NCBI GenBank assembly: GCA_934670025.1
Contig: CAKUOS010000023.1
Location: 1 to 32,628 of the forward strand
Reading direction: 5' to 3'
DNA length: 32,628 nt
Origin: an uncultured Oscillospiraceae bacterium
Lineage (GTDB): Bacteria > Bacillota > Clostridia > Oscillospirales > Oscillospiraceae
Under the pieces are notes generated by a model. The model made no database searches and was not told the origin of the DNA. It saw only the letters and a list, made by a program, of their open reading frames with translations. Shown here in pieces: positions 1 through 7,529 of the stretch; the stretch's first letter is position 1; the number at the start of each line of letters is the position of its first letter. Both the position numbers and the translations under genes were made by a program.

Positions 1-11
1 CGAACTCATTT

Positions 12-40
12 ACTTTAGCACATCTTCATCCGTTTGTCAA
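12..40 (-). promoter_or_regulatory. Sigma-A promoter, rRNA-operon type (downstream of tandem pair)
   Basis: Read leftwards, a TTGACA -35 box (40-35) and a TAAAGT -10 box (17-12) are separated by 17 bases. The sequence just upstream is rich in A and T. It repeats the -35 context (TTGACAAAC) of the promoter at 116-144, and tandem promoters of this kind are typical of clostridial rRNA operons. The transcribed gene lies beyond the window edge, so its identity is inferred. Confidence 0.7.
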
Positions 41-115
41 GAACTTTTTTCGACCTTTTCGATCTCTTTTTCTTGGCTCCGTCCGACGCGCCCGCGCTCT
101 TCAGAACGCTCGCAT

Positions 116-144
116 ATGATATCATCGGGATTCGGGTTTGTCAA
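116..144 (-). promoter_or_regulatory. Sigma-A promoter, rRNA-operon type (upstream of tandem pair)
   Basis: Read leftwards, a perfect TTGACA (144-139) and a TATCAT -10 box (121-116) are separated by exactly 17 bases. It points out of the window, away from the origin. It begins only ten bases after the stop codon of the germination gene, with no clear terminator between them. Confidence 0.75.
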
Positions 145-153
145 CCCCTTTTT

Positions 154-1116
154 TCAGAATTTTTGAATCTTTTTTATATCCACTATAACTAGTGTTAATA
201 TCGGCAAAACACCCCAAAATATGCCGCAGCCGACGGCCCAGACCGCCATCGGGACGCCCGCAGCCGCGAAGCTCAGCAAAAACGCCGCCGCGCAGAAGCC
301 GCCCGCGGCGGTATCCTCTGCCATTTGCGGCCATAAAACCGCCGCCAAACGCACCGCCGCGCAGACGAGCATACACAAAAGTGCCGTCACGCCGAGCATT
401 TCCGCCACCGACAGCAGCACCTCAAAGCGCTGCATGACCGACAGAACGGACAGGCTCTTTGTGAGCGTGTAGAGCGGCAGCCGCTCCCGCGCGGTCAGCT
501 GCGGCGACAGACACGCCGCCGTCAGAAACGCCAGCAGCGGCGCAAACAGCGCCCGGCGCGCGAATTCACCCCAGCCGCGCCCGCTTTCTTCCGCCTCTTC
601 GAACCAGAGCGCGCACGCGGGCGTCAGTCCCAGCAGCAGCGCCTGCGCGCCGCCGCGCGCATCGCCCCACGGCGCGCACCATGCCGGCTCGATATGCCGC
701 AGCGATGAGACGATCACGACCGCATAGAGTCCCGCCGCGATCATCGCCGCGACTGTACAGGCCCGCGCGGCGATCGCCGGGCCCTTTCTGCACGCCAGCA
801 GCGCCAGCAGCAGCGGCACCGCCGGGCTCAGCGGGCCGAGATCCGCCTCAAACGCCGCCTGGCACGCAGTCGCGGTCCCGGCCGCGGCAAGCAGCGTCCA
901 CAAAAGTGCCGCCGCGGCGCAGAGCTTCACGCCCGCGGAGCCGAATGCGGCGGCAGCCGCCTCCGAAAGCCGCGTCCCGCAGCGGCGCAGCAGCGCCTCC
1001 TGCATCGCGCCGATCACGGCGGCAGCCGCGCTGCCGGCCAGCACCCACAGCCATCCGCAGCCCGCGAGCACCATCGCCGCCGGGACGCTCAGCGCGCACC
1101 AACGCCACGCGCGCAT
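154..1116 (-). CDS. GerAB-family spore germination protein (B subunit)
   Basis: This is a very hydrophobic protein of about 320 residues with roughly ten membrane helices. It fits the B subunit of GerA-type germinant receptors, an APC-superfamily protein that recognises nutrient germinants in the inner membrane of the spore. It is third in an operon with an A subunit and a short C-like subunit, which is the main support for the call because its own sequence is a weak match. Family members usually have about 365 residues, so this one is short. The ATG at 1116 was chosen because it follows the upstream stop codon by 16 bases. The open frame extends upstream to 1227, but that part overlaps the preceding gene and is arginine-rich. 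The C-terminus ends in a short lysine-rich tail. Expression in the forespore under sigma-G would be expected, but no such promoter was identified. Confidence 0.7.
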   Translation of the reverse strand: MRAWRWCALSVPAAMVLAGCGWLWVLAGSAAAAVIGAMQEALLRRCGTRLSEAAAAAFGSAGVKLCAAAALLWTLLAAAGTATACQAAFEADLGPLSPAVPLLLALLACRKGPAIAARACTVAAMIAAGLYAVVIVSSLRHIEPAWCAPWGDARGGAQALLLGLTPACALWFEEAEESGRGWGEFARRALFAPLLAFLTAACLSPQLTARERLPLYTLTKSLSVLSVMQRFEVLLSVAEMLGVTALLCMLVCAAVRLAAVLWPQMAEDTAAGGFCAAAFLLSFAAAGVPMAVWAVGCGIFWGVLPILTLVIVDIKKIQKF

Positions 1117-1132
1117 CCTGCGCGCCGTTCCG

Positions 1133-1627
1133 TCATTCGGCAAGCAGCCATCCTCCCTCCTGCACCGGCCGCAGCGTTTGCAGCCGTACCGGTTCGCCGC
1201 GCAGCGCCGCCGCATACGCCTGCGCAAGCGTCAGCTGCGTCGGATGCGCCTGCAAGATCGCGTCGGCCTGCTTTGCGCCGATCGTCTCCGCATCGCACAG
1301 AACGGGCTTCGCCGCCGGGCGCAGCCGCGGCTCTTCATACAACTCCTCCAGCAGCGTCCGCGTACCCTTCGTCAGCACAAGATATTCCGCCGTTCCCAGA
1401 AACAGCGTCCCTTCGGCGCTGCGTTCCATCTGCCCGAGCGCCGCGGCGAGCGTTTTCCCGGATCCGGACGCGGCGGTGTCGCTCTCGACGCAGATCTGTC
1501 CGTCCGCAGCCGAAAAGACCAGCGTCTGCGCCGGCAGGAGCTTTGCCGCGTCGGTGCCGGTCTTCGGCAGCTGTGCAAAGCAGACCGCGCTTGCCGCCGC
1601 GAGCAGGATGATAAAGATGTGTTTCAT
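1133..1627 (-). CDS. Short Ger(x)C-like germination protein, N-terminal domain only
   Basis: This 164-residue protein begins with a hydrophobic signal sequence (about residues 3-18). Residues about 50-140 resemble the first domain of Ger(x)C germinant-receptor C subunits, including the pattern S-G-K-T-L-A-A-A-L followed by a strand and an arginine/leucine-rich helix. Normal C subunits are lipoproteins of about 370-400 residues with three domains; here the other two are absent. The only early cysteine (Cys16) follows Ser-Ala-Val and does not make a good lipobox, so signal peptidase I cleavage near CFA-Q is also possible. Its start overlaps the A-subunit stop (ATGA), indicating translational coupling. 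The frame is open and has a normal stop, so this is a short form rather than a visible pseudogene. The family assignment is moderate and relies partly on operon position. Confidence 0.6.
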   Translation of the reverse strand: MKHIFIILLAAASAVCFAQLPKTGTDAAKLLPAQTLVFSAADGQICVESDTAASGSGKTLAAALGQMERSAEGTLFLGTAEYLVLTKGTRTLLEELYEEPRLRPAAKPVLCDAETIGAKQADAILQAHPTQLTLAQAYAAALRGEPVRLQTLRPVQEGGWLLAE

Positions 1628-3063
1628 TCGGATATCTCCCCCTGATTGCGCAGATCCTGCGGCCGAAGCGCCGGGTCGCGTCCGGTCTGCCGCTTCAGCC
1701 GCGGCCGCAGCAGCGCGCGCGCCGCGCGCGCGTCGGAAAACGGTGCGAGATACGATACGCCGAGACTCTCAAGCCCCGCCAGATGCGCCAGCAGCGCAAA
1801 TCCGCCCGCCGTCAGCGCAAACAGGCCGCCGAGTCCTGCAAGCAGCACAAACCCGAACCGCCACACGCGCACGGCGTTCGACAGATCGCGGCTCGGCAGC
1901 GTAAAGCCGCAGATGCCGCTCGAAGCCGTCACGATCAGCGCCGCCGGGGACACCAGGCCCGCGTCGACCGCCGTCGTCCCGACGACGAGCCCGCCGATGA
2001 TCGACACCGCCGTGCCGATCGCCTGCGGCAGATGCAGCCCCGCCTCCTGTAACAGTTCAAATGCAGCCAGCAGCCCCAAAACTTCAAATACCGTGTCGAA
2101 CGGCACGTTTTCCTTCGCCTCGATGATGGCCAGCAGCAGCTTCGTCGGCAGCATCTGCTGGTGATACGTCGCCATCGCCACATACAGCCCCGGCAGGATC
2201 AGCGCCATGACCAGCGCCGCATAGCGCAGCACGCGCAGGCATGAGGCAGAGATAAAGTCGACCGTCCGGTCCTCTGTGGACTTCATCAGGATCCCGATGT
2301 TCACCGGCGCCAGATATCCCAGCGGCAGCCCGTCGACGAGCAGTCCGATCTGTCCGCCCAGCAGTCCCTGGCAGAACGTGTCCGGCCGCTCGGTGTATTG
2401 CAGCAGCGGAAAGGCCGTCGCGCGCGAGCCGGTCACGTATTCCTCCACGCTCGCGGGCGTCAGCATCCCGTCGATGTCGATGGCCGCCAGACGCCGCTCC
2501 ATTCGCCGGGCGAATTCCGGAGCCGTCAGCCCGTCCAGCCAGCAGATCGTGACCGACGTGTTTGACCGCGCGCCGACGCGCATCTGCCGCAGCCGCAGCT
2601 TCGGTGTGCGCAGATGGCGGCGCAGAAGACTCGTGTTGATGCGCATCGTCTCGGTAAAGGCGTCCTTTGCGCCCTTGACGGTGTTCTCCGATTCCGGAGC
2701 CGACGGGCCTCTTGCCACGGACGTCTTCGTCTCGAAGCACAGCGCCGTGCCCGTGCCCGGGAACAGCACCGCGCAGTACCCGTGGCAGAGCCGGTCCGCC
2801 GTTTCCCCGGCGGACTGTGCCCGCTCCATCGACGCGCACCACGCCGCGCAGCGCTCCGCCTGATGCAGCACCTCGTCCATGGAGCCCGGCCGGACCGTCT
2901 GCATCATCGGCCGCAGGACGAGCTCGGCGATATCGCCGCCCGACGTCAGCCCGTCGAGAAACACGGCCTCCAGCCGCTGTCCGCCGGCCGTAAAGGGCCT
3001 TCGTGTGTAGTCCGCGCAGCCGTCAAACATCGCGTGCAGCGCCTCTGCCTCCCAAACCGCCAT
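1624..3063 (-). CDS. GerAA-family spore germination protein (A subunit)
   Basis: This 479-residue protein has the GerA architecture. A soluble N-terminal half (about 1-270) contains the segments DGMLTPASVEEYV and PFPLLQYTERPD-like sequence. A membrane half (about 275-440) with four to five helices follows, including the family-typical stretches LPGLYVAM, FELLQEAG and QAIGTAVSIIGGLVVG. The family forms the oligomeric ion-channel subunit of germinant receptors in the inner spore membrane. The start is well supported: GGAAGGAGG lies seven bases before the ATG. It is the first gene of a three-gene operon with tightly overlapping junctions. No sigma-G promoter could be assigned with confidence upstream. 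Confidence 0.93.
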   Translation of the reverse strand: MAVWEAEALHAMFDGCADYTRRPFTAGGQRLEAVFLDGLTSGGDIAELVLRPMMQTVRPGSMDEVLHQAERCAAWCASMERAQSAGETADRLCHGYCAVLFPGTGTALCFETKTSVARGPSAPESENTVKGAKDAFTETMRINTSLLRRHLRTPKLRLRQMRVGARSNTSVTICWLDGLTAPEFARRMERRLAAIDIDGMLTPASVEEYVTGSRATAFPLLQYTERPDTFCQGLLGGQIGLLVDGLPLGYLAPVNIGILMKSTEDRTVDFISASCLRVLRYAALVMALILPGLYVAMATYHQQMLPTKLLLAIIEAKENVPFDTVFEVLGLLAAFELLQEAGLHLPQAIGTAVSIIGGLVVGTTAVDAGLVSPAALIVTASSGICGFTLPSRDLSNAVRVWRFGFVLLAGLGGLFALTAGGFALLAHLAGLESLGVSYLAPFSDARAARALLRPRLKRQTGRDPALRPQDLRNQGEISE

Positions 3064-3137
3064 GCGCGCGCCTCCTTCCGTTCATTCGCCGTCATTTTTT
3101 CCGCTTTTCATGAAAAATATACCGCCCCCTGCCCCAC

Positions 3138-3154
3138 GCAAGATCATATCTTGC
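3138..3154. promoter_or_regulatory. Perfect palindrome over the -35 box, likely operator
   Basis: GCAAGAT-CAT-ATCTTGC is a perfect inverted repeat with 7-base arms and a 3-base centre. Its right half overlaps the -35 box of the promoter at 3151-3179, a position expected for repression. The GntR/UTRA regulator two genes downstream is the natural candidate ligand, but this is inference. It could also fold as a short hairpin, since a T-rich stretch follows, though no rightward gene lies upstream to need a terminator. Confidence 0.5.
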
Positions 3155-3179
3155 TATTTTTTGTTTGGAATGCTATAAT
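3151..3179 (+). promoter_or_regulatory. Promoter of the DUF1638-corrinoid-GntR unit
   Basis: A weak -35 (TTGCTA, 3151-3156) and a perfect extended -10 (TGCTATAAT, 3171-3179) have 17 bases between hexamers. Transcription would start near 3186, giving a short AT-rich leader before the ATG at 3224. Confidence 0.7.
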
Positions 3180-3223
3180 ATAATAATAATGAATACAAAA
3201 AATGAGGCAGACGAAAAACTCTC

Positions 3224-3889
3224 ATGAAAACCTGTATTATTTCCTGTGAAACGATGCGAAGAGAGCTGGAGCAGGGCTGTGCGGCGTGCGCCGTGCCATA
3301 TCCGGTTTTCTGGATCGACGCATCGCTCCATAATCAGCCGGAGCAGCTTCTTCCAGCCATGCAGGCGTGCGTAGATCAGGCCGATTCATACGAGCGGATC
3401 CTTTTTGCGACCGGTTTTTGCGGGTCTGCGCTGTGCGGGCTTCAGGCGCGGGCCGCCGAGCTGATCATCCCGCGGACCGACGACTGCATCTCGCTGCTGC
3501 TCGGCTCCTATGCGCGGCGCAGGGCGCTCAGCACAGACGGCGGCATCTATTTTCTGACGGACGGCTGGTTAAAGTCGGACCGCAGCATCATCGCTGAATA
3601 CGGACACGCCTGCCGCCGTTATGGACCCGATCGGGCAAAAAAGGTCTTTCGGTCGATGTTCGCCCATTACACCCGTCTGGCCGTGATCGAAACAGGCGCT
3701 TATGATCCGGAGCCGGTCTTCGCCGCCGCTGCGCAGCTGGCAGAGCCGCTCCATCTCCAATGTGAATCACTCCCGGCTGACGACACGCTCCTGCACGCGC
3801 TTCTGACCGGTCCGTGGCCCGAAGCCCAGTTTCTGACCTTACCGCCGGGCAGGCAGATCTCGCGCGCGGATCTGCGGCCATTGTACTGA
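3224..3889 (+). CDS. DUF1638 domain protein
   Basis: This 221-residue soluble protein begins MKTCIISCETMRRELEQG, the typical opening of DUF1638 proteins. It has a conserved-looking FCGSALCGL segment (about residues 64-72) and an IPRTDDCISLLLGS segment (about 83-96). The biochemical role of this family is not established. Its members recur beside corrinoid proteins and methyltransferases of C1 metabolism, as here, where it precedes the corrinoid-protein gene by 23 bases. The cysteine, histidine and acidic residues would be compatible with metal or cofactor handling, but this is speculation. The start agrees with the family N-terminus, although the ribosome site is poor (no AGGAGG within normal distance). 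It is the first gene of the rightward unit. Confidence 0.8.
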   Translation: MKTCIISCETMRRELEQGCAACAVPYPVFWIDASLHNQPEQLLPAMQACVDQADSYERILFATGFCGSALCGLQARAAELIIPRTDDCISLLLGSYARRRALSTDGGIYFLTDGWLKSDRSIIAEYGHACRRYGPDRAKKVFRSMFAHYTRLAVIETGAYDPEPVFAAAAQLAEPLHLQCESLPADDTLLHALLTGPWPEAQFLTLPPGRQISRADLRPLY

Positions 3890-3912
3890 ATCTCATGTAA
3901 TAAGGTGAAAAA

Positions 3913-4554
3913 ATGGAACACATCAAATCATTGGTTCACGCCATGACAGAGCTGAACGAAACGCAGCTGTTTGCGGCGATCGATGCCTGCCTGCAAGAGC
4001 AGATCGAGCAGCACCAGATGCAGCTCGCCTTGCAGGAGGGACTGAAAAATGTCGGCCAACGCTTTGCAAAAGGGCAATACTACCTGGCCGATATGATGGT
4101 CGGCGGTGATTTATATCAGGAAGCCATTCAGCGGATCGTCAATCAGACGCCGCAATTGGCGCACACCACCTCCGCCGGGAAGGTGCTGATCGGCGTCATG
4201 AAGGACGATATTCACGATATCGGCAAAGACGTCGTGCGGATGCTGCTGTCGATTGAAGGGTTTGACGTGGTGGATCTCGGCATTGACGTGGCCGGCGCGC
4301 AATTTGTCGACGCCGTCATCGAAAACAAACCGGACATCGTTGCGTTATGCGGCGTAATGTCCTTTTCCGCGGATCGGATGATTGAGACGATCCGGTTGCT
4401 GAACGAGATGCCCTCCCGAAACACCTTTAAAATCATCGTTGGCGGCAGCTGTATCAATCAGAAGGATGCAGCGGAAATCGGGGCGGATGGTTTTACGCAG
4501 GAAGCATATGATGTGGCAGGGCTCTGCACACGTCTGTTACAGGAAAGACTATGA
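3913..4554 (+). CDS. Corrinoid (B12-binding) methyltransferase protein, MtbC/MttC-like
   Basis: This 213-residue protein carries a methyl group on a cobalamin cofactor between two methyltransferases. Residues about 1-85 form the helical cap (B12-binding-2) domain and about 88-213 the Rossmann-like B12-binding domain. The cobalt-ligand motif D-x-H-x-x-G is present as D99-I-H101-D-I-G104, followed by the expected GGSC-type loop near residues 177-180. Length and layout match corrinoid proteins of methylamine, betaine and O-demethylase systems. AAGGTG lies five bases before the start. The stop overlaps the start of the regulator gene (ATGA). Partner methyltransferases are encoded in the leftward unit at 9271-12891. 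The substrate cannot be told from this protein. No reactivation protein for oxidised cobalamin is seen in the window. Confidence 0.93.
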   Translation: MEHIKSLVHAMTELNETQLFAAIDACLQEQIEQHQMQLALQEGLKNVGQRFAKGQYYLADMMVGGDLYQEAIQRIVNQTPQLAHTTSAGKVLIGVMKDDIHDIGKDVVRMLLSIEGFDVVDLGIDVAGAQFVDAVIENKPDIVALCGVMSFSADRMIETIRLLNEMPSRNTFKIIVGGSCINQKDAAEIGADGFTQEAYDVAGLCTRLLQERL

Positions 4555-5279
4555 ACATGAGACAGCAAACAGGCCCGGTTTATCTTGAGATCTACAGAAA
4601 TCTGAAACAGGAGCTTCGGACGGGTGAAAAAAAGCCGGGCGATGAACTCCCGTCTGAAAATACGCTTGCCGCGCAATATTCCACAACACGCACAACCGTA
4701 AGGAAAAGCCTGCAGCTGCTTGAAAAGGAGGGGCTGATCCACTCCTGGGCTGGAAAAGGATACTTTGTATCCGAACCGGCGCACAACCGGTTCAGTCTGG
4801 ATTTTCCGGAGGATGAAAATCAGCGCCCCGACGCCTACAAGCGGATCCGCGTCATCAAGGCCGACAGCGAATTGCAGCGGATCTTCAACATTCTTCCGGG
4901 CAGCCGCGTCATCGAGATTTGCAGAAACATTGAGGACAACGGGCAGTGCACGGCATACGATGTCAAGTATCTGCCGTATACCCGAGGCAAGCCGATGATC
5001 GAGCAGGAGATCAACTATTTCGTGCCATTTCCGGATATCGTGTCTCTCCTTGTGCCTACCTTTTTGTTCTATACAAGACTGGAGCTGAGCGCACAATTTC
5101 CACCGGCGGACGCAGCTTCGGTTCTCGGCTGCTCTGTCGACGAGCCAGTGCTTGTTCTTTGCCGGTACTTTATGGATCAGAACGACCGCTGCATCGGATA
5201 TGGCCGGCGGTATCAATCCCAGCACGGCGGAAAAGGAAAGCTCCTCGCATTTTCCGGTTATCCGGAACACAGACCATAA
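4551..5279 (+). CDS. GntR-family transcriptional regulator (HutC/UTRA type)
   Basis: This protein has 242 residues. The N-terminal winged helix (about 8-75) shows the GntR hallmarks PGDELPSENTLAAQYSTTRTTVRKSLQLLE and the wing G-K-G-Y-F. Residues about 95-235 form a UTRA ligand-binding domain, which in this subfamily senses small molecules. It is translationally coupled to the corrinoid-protein gene. It probably controls this unit and the convergent methyltransferase/transporter unit in response to the imported methyl donor. Candidate operators are the palindromes at 3138-3154 and 12930-12945, which are unlike each other, so at most one may be its site. Regulator identity is clear; targets are inferred. 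Confidence 0.92.
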   Translation: MNMRQQTGPVYLEIYRNLKQELRTGEKKPGDELPSENTLAAQYSTTRTTVRKSLQLLEKEGLIHSWAGKGYFVSEPAHNRFSLDFPEDENQRPDAYKRIRVIKADSELQRIFNILPGSRVIEICRNIEDNGQCTAYDVKYLPYTRGKPMIEQEINYFVPFPDIVSLLVPTFLFYTRLELSAQFPPADAASVLGCSVDEPVLVLCRYFMDQNDRCIGYGRRYQSQHGGKGKLLAFSGYPEHRP

Positions 5280-5281
5280 AG

Positions 5282-5318
5282 AGCCTCCTGTCTGTACCAT
5301 GACGGACAGGAGGCTTTG
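5282..5318. terminator. Hairpin terminator between convergent genes
   Basis: Perfect 11-base arms AGCCTCCTGTC (5282-5292) and GACAGGAGGCT (5305-5315) lie between the converging regulator and symporter genes. T-rich tails are short on both sides (TTTG rightwards, CTTTAT leftwards), so it may act in both directions but weakly. Confidence 0.7.
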
Positions 5319-5322
5319 TGAA

Positions 5323-6759
5323 TCATTGCTCCGTTGGCGGCAGCGCGTCGTATGTACGCAGGATCTGCGCATAGCGCGCATAGTCGTCCGACACCGCCTT
5401 TTTACGCGGAAGCGTCGTGATAAGCAGCATGAGGATCGTGGATGCCAGCGCCGGCCATAGCGGCTGTACGCCAAACGGGTTACCCAGCAGATGCCACCCC
5501 ATCGCGATCACGCTGCTGACGAGCATCGTATAAAACGCGGCGTCCTTGTCCACACGCTTCCAATACAGCGACACGACAAGCACCACGCTTGCCACCGACT
5601 TGATCTGCGTCGCGCCTGTGAGCTGCCCGAGAATCGAACTCGCATTCTTTCCCAGCAGCATCAGACCGATCGCCAGCAGCACCACGCCCAGATTGACAAA
5701 CAGGCGCTGCTGTCTTTCCGTGGCGTCCTTTTTGAGGATGGAGCGGAAAATATCGTTATTGAGCGTTGTGATAATGCTCAGCAGCGACGCCGGCGCAGTC
5801 GAGAAGGTCGCGGAAAGGATGGACATACTGATAAAAACGTAGCACAGCGGGCTGAAGGACTGCGCCAGATCGTAGAAGACCGTATTTGCAGCGGCTTCTG
5901 GCGCAAGCGCCTTGCAGCACAGCCCGATGAGCGTCAGAAGAACGGCAAACGGAACGATCAGCACCGCGCAGATCCGCAGCGCGCGCTTCGCGCTCTTCGG
6001 CTTGTCGGAAGAGACGACGGTGATAAAGGCAAGCGGACTTGTAATGATGGCCAGTATCGCGCCGAGCAGAATCGCGCAGACGCTGGCGGCGCTCTTTCCG
6101 GACATGGCGAAATATTCCGCCGGCAGCGCTGTATGCAGCGCCGCCAGACCGCCTGTCTGCTGGAGGCACGGCACGGCCAGGATAATCAGACCGAGGAACA
6201 TGACAAGCGTATGGATGATGTTCATCGCGGCAACGCCCTTTATCCCGCTCAAAAGTGCCATGACGATCAAAAACGCGCAGCAGATCCAGACCGTCGCGTC
6301 ATAGCTCGCGCCCGTGATTTTCGAAATAATGCCGGCCGTAGACAGCGGGATCGTCGACAGCGCGAGAGAATTCGTAACGACAATGACCAGCACCATCAAT
6401 ATCTTCGTGCGTTCGTCAAACCGTTGTGCAAATGCATCCGGAATGGAGACCGAGCGCTTTACGACGACCATCGCGCGGTAAAACCGGAACACAAGGGCCA
6501 GAAACACAAAGCAGCCGATGGCCGTGCCGATCAGATACCAAGATGCGCTGACACCGGAACGGAACGCATCCGCGATGGTTCCCGTGATCGTGGATCCGCC
6601 GAAAAGTCCGGAAAAAATCAGCGGGATCATAAAAACAGCGCTGAGCTCCTGCGGCGCAGCCAGAAGTCGCTGCAATTCCGTATTGCGCTTTCTGCACAAA
6701 AACGAGGCCAAAAGCGTAACGGCAAAGTAAATCAGAATGATAAGTGAAGACAGATCCAT
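5323..6759 (-). CDS. Sodium:solute symporter family (SSS) transporter
   Basis: This 478-residue integral membrane protein has about 12-13 helices. The helix 2 region, with the glycine-rich G-L-F-G-G-S-T-I-T-G run, and the TSPLAFITVVSSDKPKSAKRA segment are typical of the SSS (SLC5-like) fold, which imports substrates such as proline, pantothenate, choline-like compounds or organic acids with Na+. The start has a strong site, AAAGGAG seven bases before the ATG. It lies three bases after the YidC-like gene and is last in the leftward unit, before a shared terminator. The context suggests import of the methylated substrate, of a co-substrate or of a product counter-ion. The substrate cannot be assigned from sequence. 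Confidence 0.85.
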   Translation of the reverse strand: MDLSSLIILIYFAVTLLASFLCRKRNTELQRLLAAPQELSAVFMIPLIFSGLFGGSTITGTIADAFRSGVSASWYLIGTAIGCFVFLALVFRFYRAMVVVKRSVSIPDAFAQRFDERTKILMVLVIVVTNSLALSTIPLSTAGIISKITGASYDATVWICCAFLIVMALLSGIKGVAAMNIIHTLVMFLGLIILAVPCLQQTGGLAALHTALPAEYFAMSGKSAASVCAILLGAILAIITSPLAFITVVSSDKPKSAKRALRICAVLIVPFAVLLTLIGLCCKALAPEAAANTVFYDLAQSFSPLCYVFISMSILSATFSTAPASLLSIITTLNNDIFRSILKKDATERQQRLFVNLGVVLLAIGLMLLGKNASSILGQLTGATQIKSVASVVLVVSLYWKRVDKDAAFYTMLVSSVIAMGWHLLGNPFGVQPLWPALASTILMLLITTLPRKKAVSDDYARYAQILRTYDALPPTEQ

Positions 6760-6762
6760 ATG

Positions 6763-7455
6763 TCAGGCTCCTTTGCGATTTTTTGCATCATGGCAGACGG
6801 AAACATGGAGGAACTTTCTCGTAACGAAACTCTGCACACAGCCGATCAGACTGATGCAAATCCAAAACATAGAAAATCCAAGCGGCAGGAAAACCGAACC
6901 GCCGGTATAAAGCAGCAGGAACAGCAGATCAAACCGCTCGCGCCGTACCACGCTGTGCCGGGAAAAGACCCGGTCGTGAAAATATCCGCTGCCGGCGCAC
7001 AAAACCGGCGCCAGCGCGCACAGAAGCATGGCCGGCCCGGATTGCGCCTGTCGGATTGTCTCCGCAGGAACGAGGCAGACGAGTTCCGCACCGGATACCG
7101 GACCGGCCTGCTGCGCCAGAAGCTGCGGCAGCGTCTGCGAACGCAGCGAAAGGCCGAGCAGCAGCCCGAGCAGTCCGAAGATCAGCGCATAGCTGATCAT
7201 GCCGAACGACGGATATCCCACTTTTGCGAAGAGTTCCGCCGTTTGTCTTGCGGCTGCCGTTTCGTTTTTTGCGCGTGCGTAGATCTGATCCACCTGCGCG
7301 TGCAGCGCATCCGCCAGTAATGTAGACTTGTAATAGCCGCCGAAGGCCGGGATCAGCAGCAGCCGCAGCATGATAGCCATCTCAAGTACCGCAAGCACCG
7401 CAGAACCGGTGCGTGCGGCAATGGAACATAGCAGATTTTGAACGAACGCAATCAT
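6763..7455 (-). CDS. Divergent YidC/Oxa1-like membrane protein
   Basis: This 230-residue protein has about five hydrophobic segments. Residues 27-36 (AIMLRLLLIP) match the first conserved helix of YidC/Oxa1 insertases (IL-I-R-LL-I-L-P), including the groove arginine, here Arg31. A charged, helical cytoplasmic stretch follows, ending in a segment (about 70-100) that parallels the insertase LFxKxGxNP...P region. The last helix, FLPLGFSMFWICISLIGCVQS (broken here only for description at about 190-212), resembles the final insertase helix with its aromatic-Trp pair and Gln. It has no lipoprotein signal and is shorter than housekeeping YidC (about 250-400 residues). It sits between two transporter genes, three bases before the symporter gene. 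A dedicated insertase for these transporters is possible; an unrelated role cannot be excluded. The homology was judged by eye. Confidence 0.6.
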   Translation of the reverse strand: MIAFVQNLLCSIAARTGSAVLAVLEMAIMLRLLLIPAFGGYYKSTLLADALHAQVDQIYARAKNETAAARQTAELFAKVGYPSFGMISYALIFGLLGLLLGLSLRSQTLPQLLAQQAGPVSGAELVCLVPAETIRQAQSGPAMLLCALAPVLCAGSGYFHDRVFSRHSVVRRERFDLLFLLLYTGGSVFLPLGFSMFWICISLIGCVQSFVTRKFLHVSVCHDAKNRKGA

Positions 7456-7483
7456 AAAAACGGTACTCCTGTGTCAACCGCGT

Positions 7484-7515
7484 CAGGAGACGCCGCTGGA
7501 AGGCGGCGCCTCCTG
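7484..7515 (-). other. Intercistronic hairpin
   Basis: Arms CAGGAGACGCCGC (7484-7496) and GCGGCGCCTCCTG (7503-7515) pair with one G-U-type mismatch, between the GPH transporter and the YidC-like gene. No T-run follows directly on the leftward transcript, so it looks more like a transcript-stabilising or attenuating structure than a full terminator. Confidence 0.5.
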
Positions 7516-7529
7516 CGCTTGAGGGCGGA

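Noticed and set aside
681..1904. A 407-codon frame on the + strand.
   Set aside because: It is antisense to the germination genes, and is mostly Arg, Pro, Ser and Ala as expected of a shadow frame in GC-rich DNA.
5491..6747. A 418-codon frame on the + strand.
   Set aside because: It is fully antisense to the sodium:solute symporter gene; the product is highly charged and matches nothing known.
6763..7455. Treating the YidC-like protein as the housekeeping insertase moved from its usual place.
   Set aside because: It is short, diverged, lacks a lipoprotein signal and is embedded in a catabolic operon, so a separate housekeeping yidC elsewhere in the genome is more likely.
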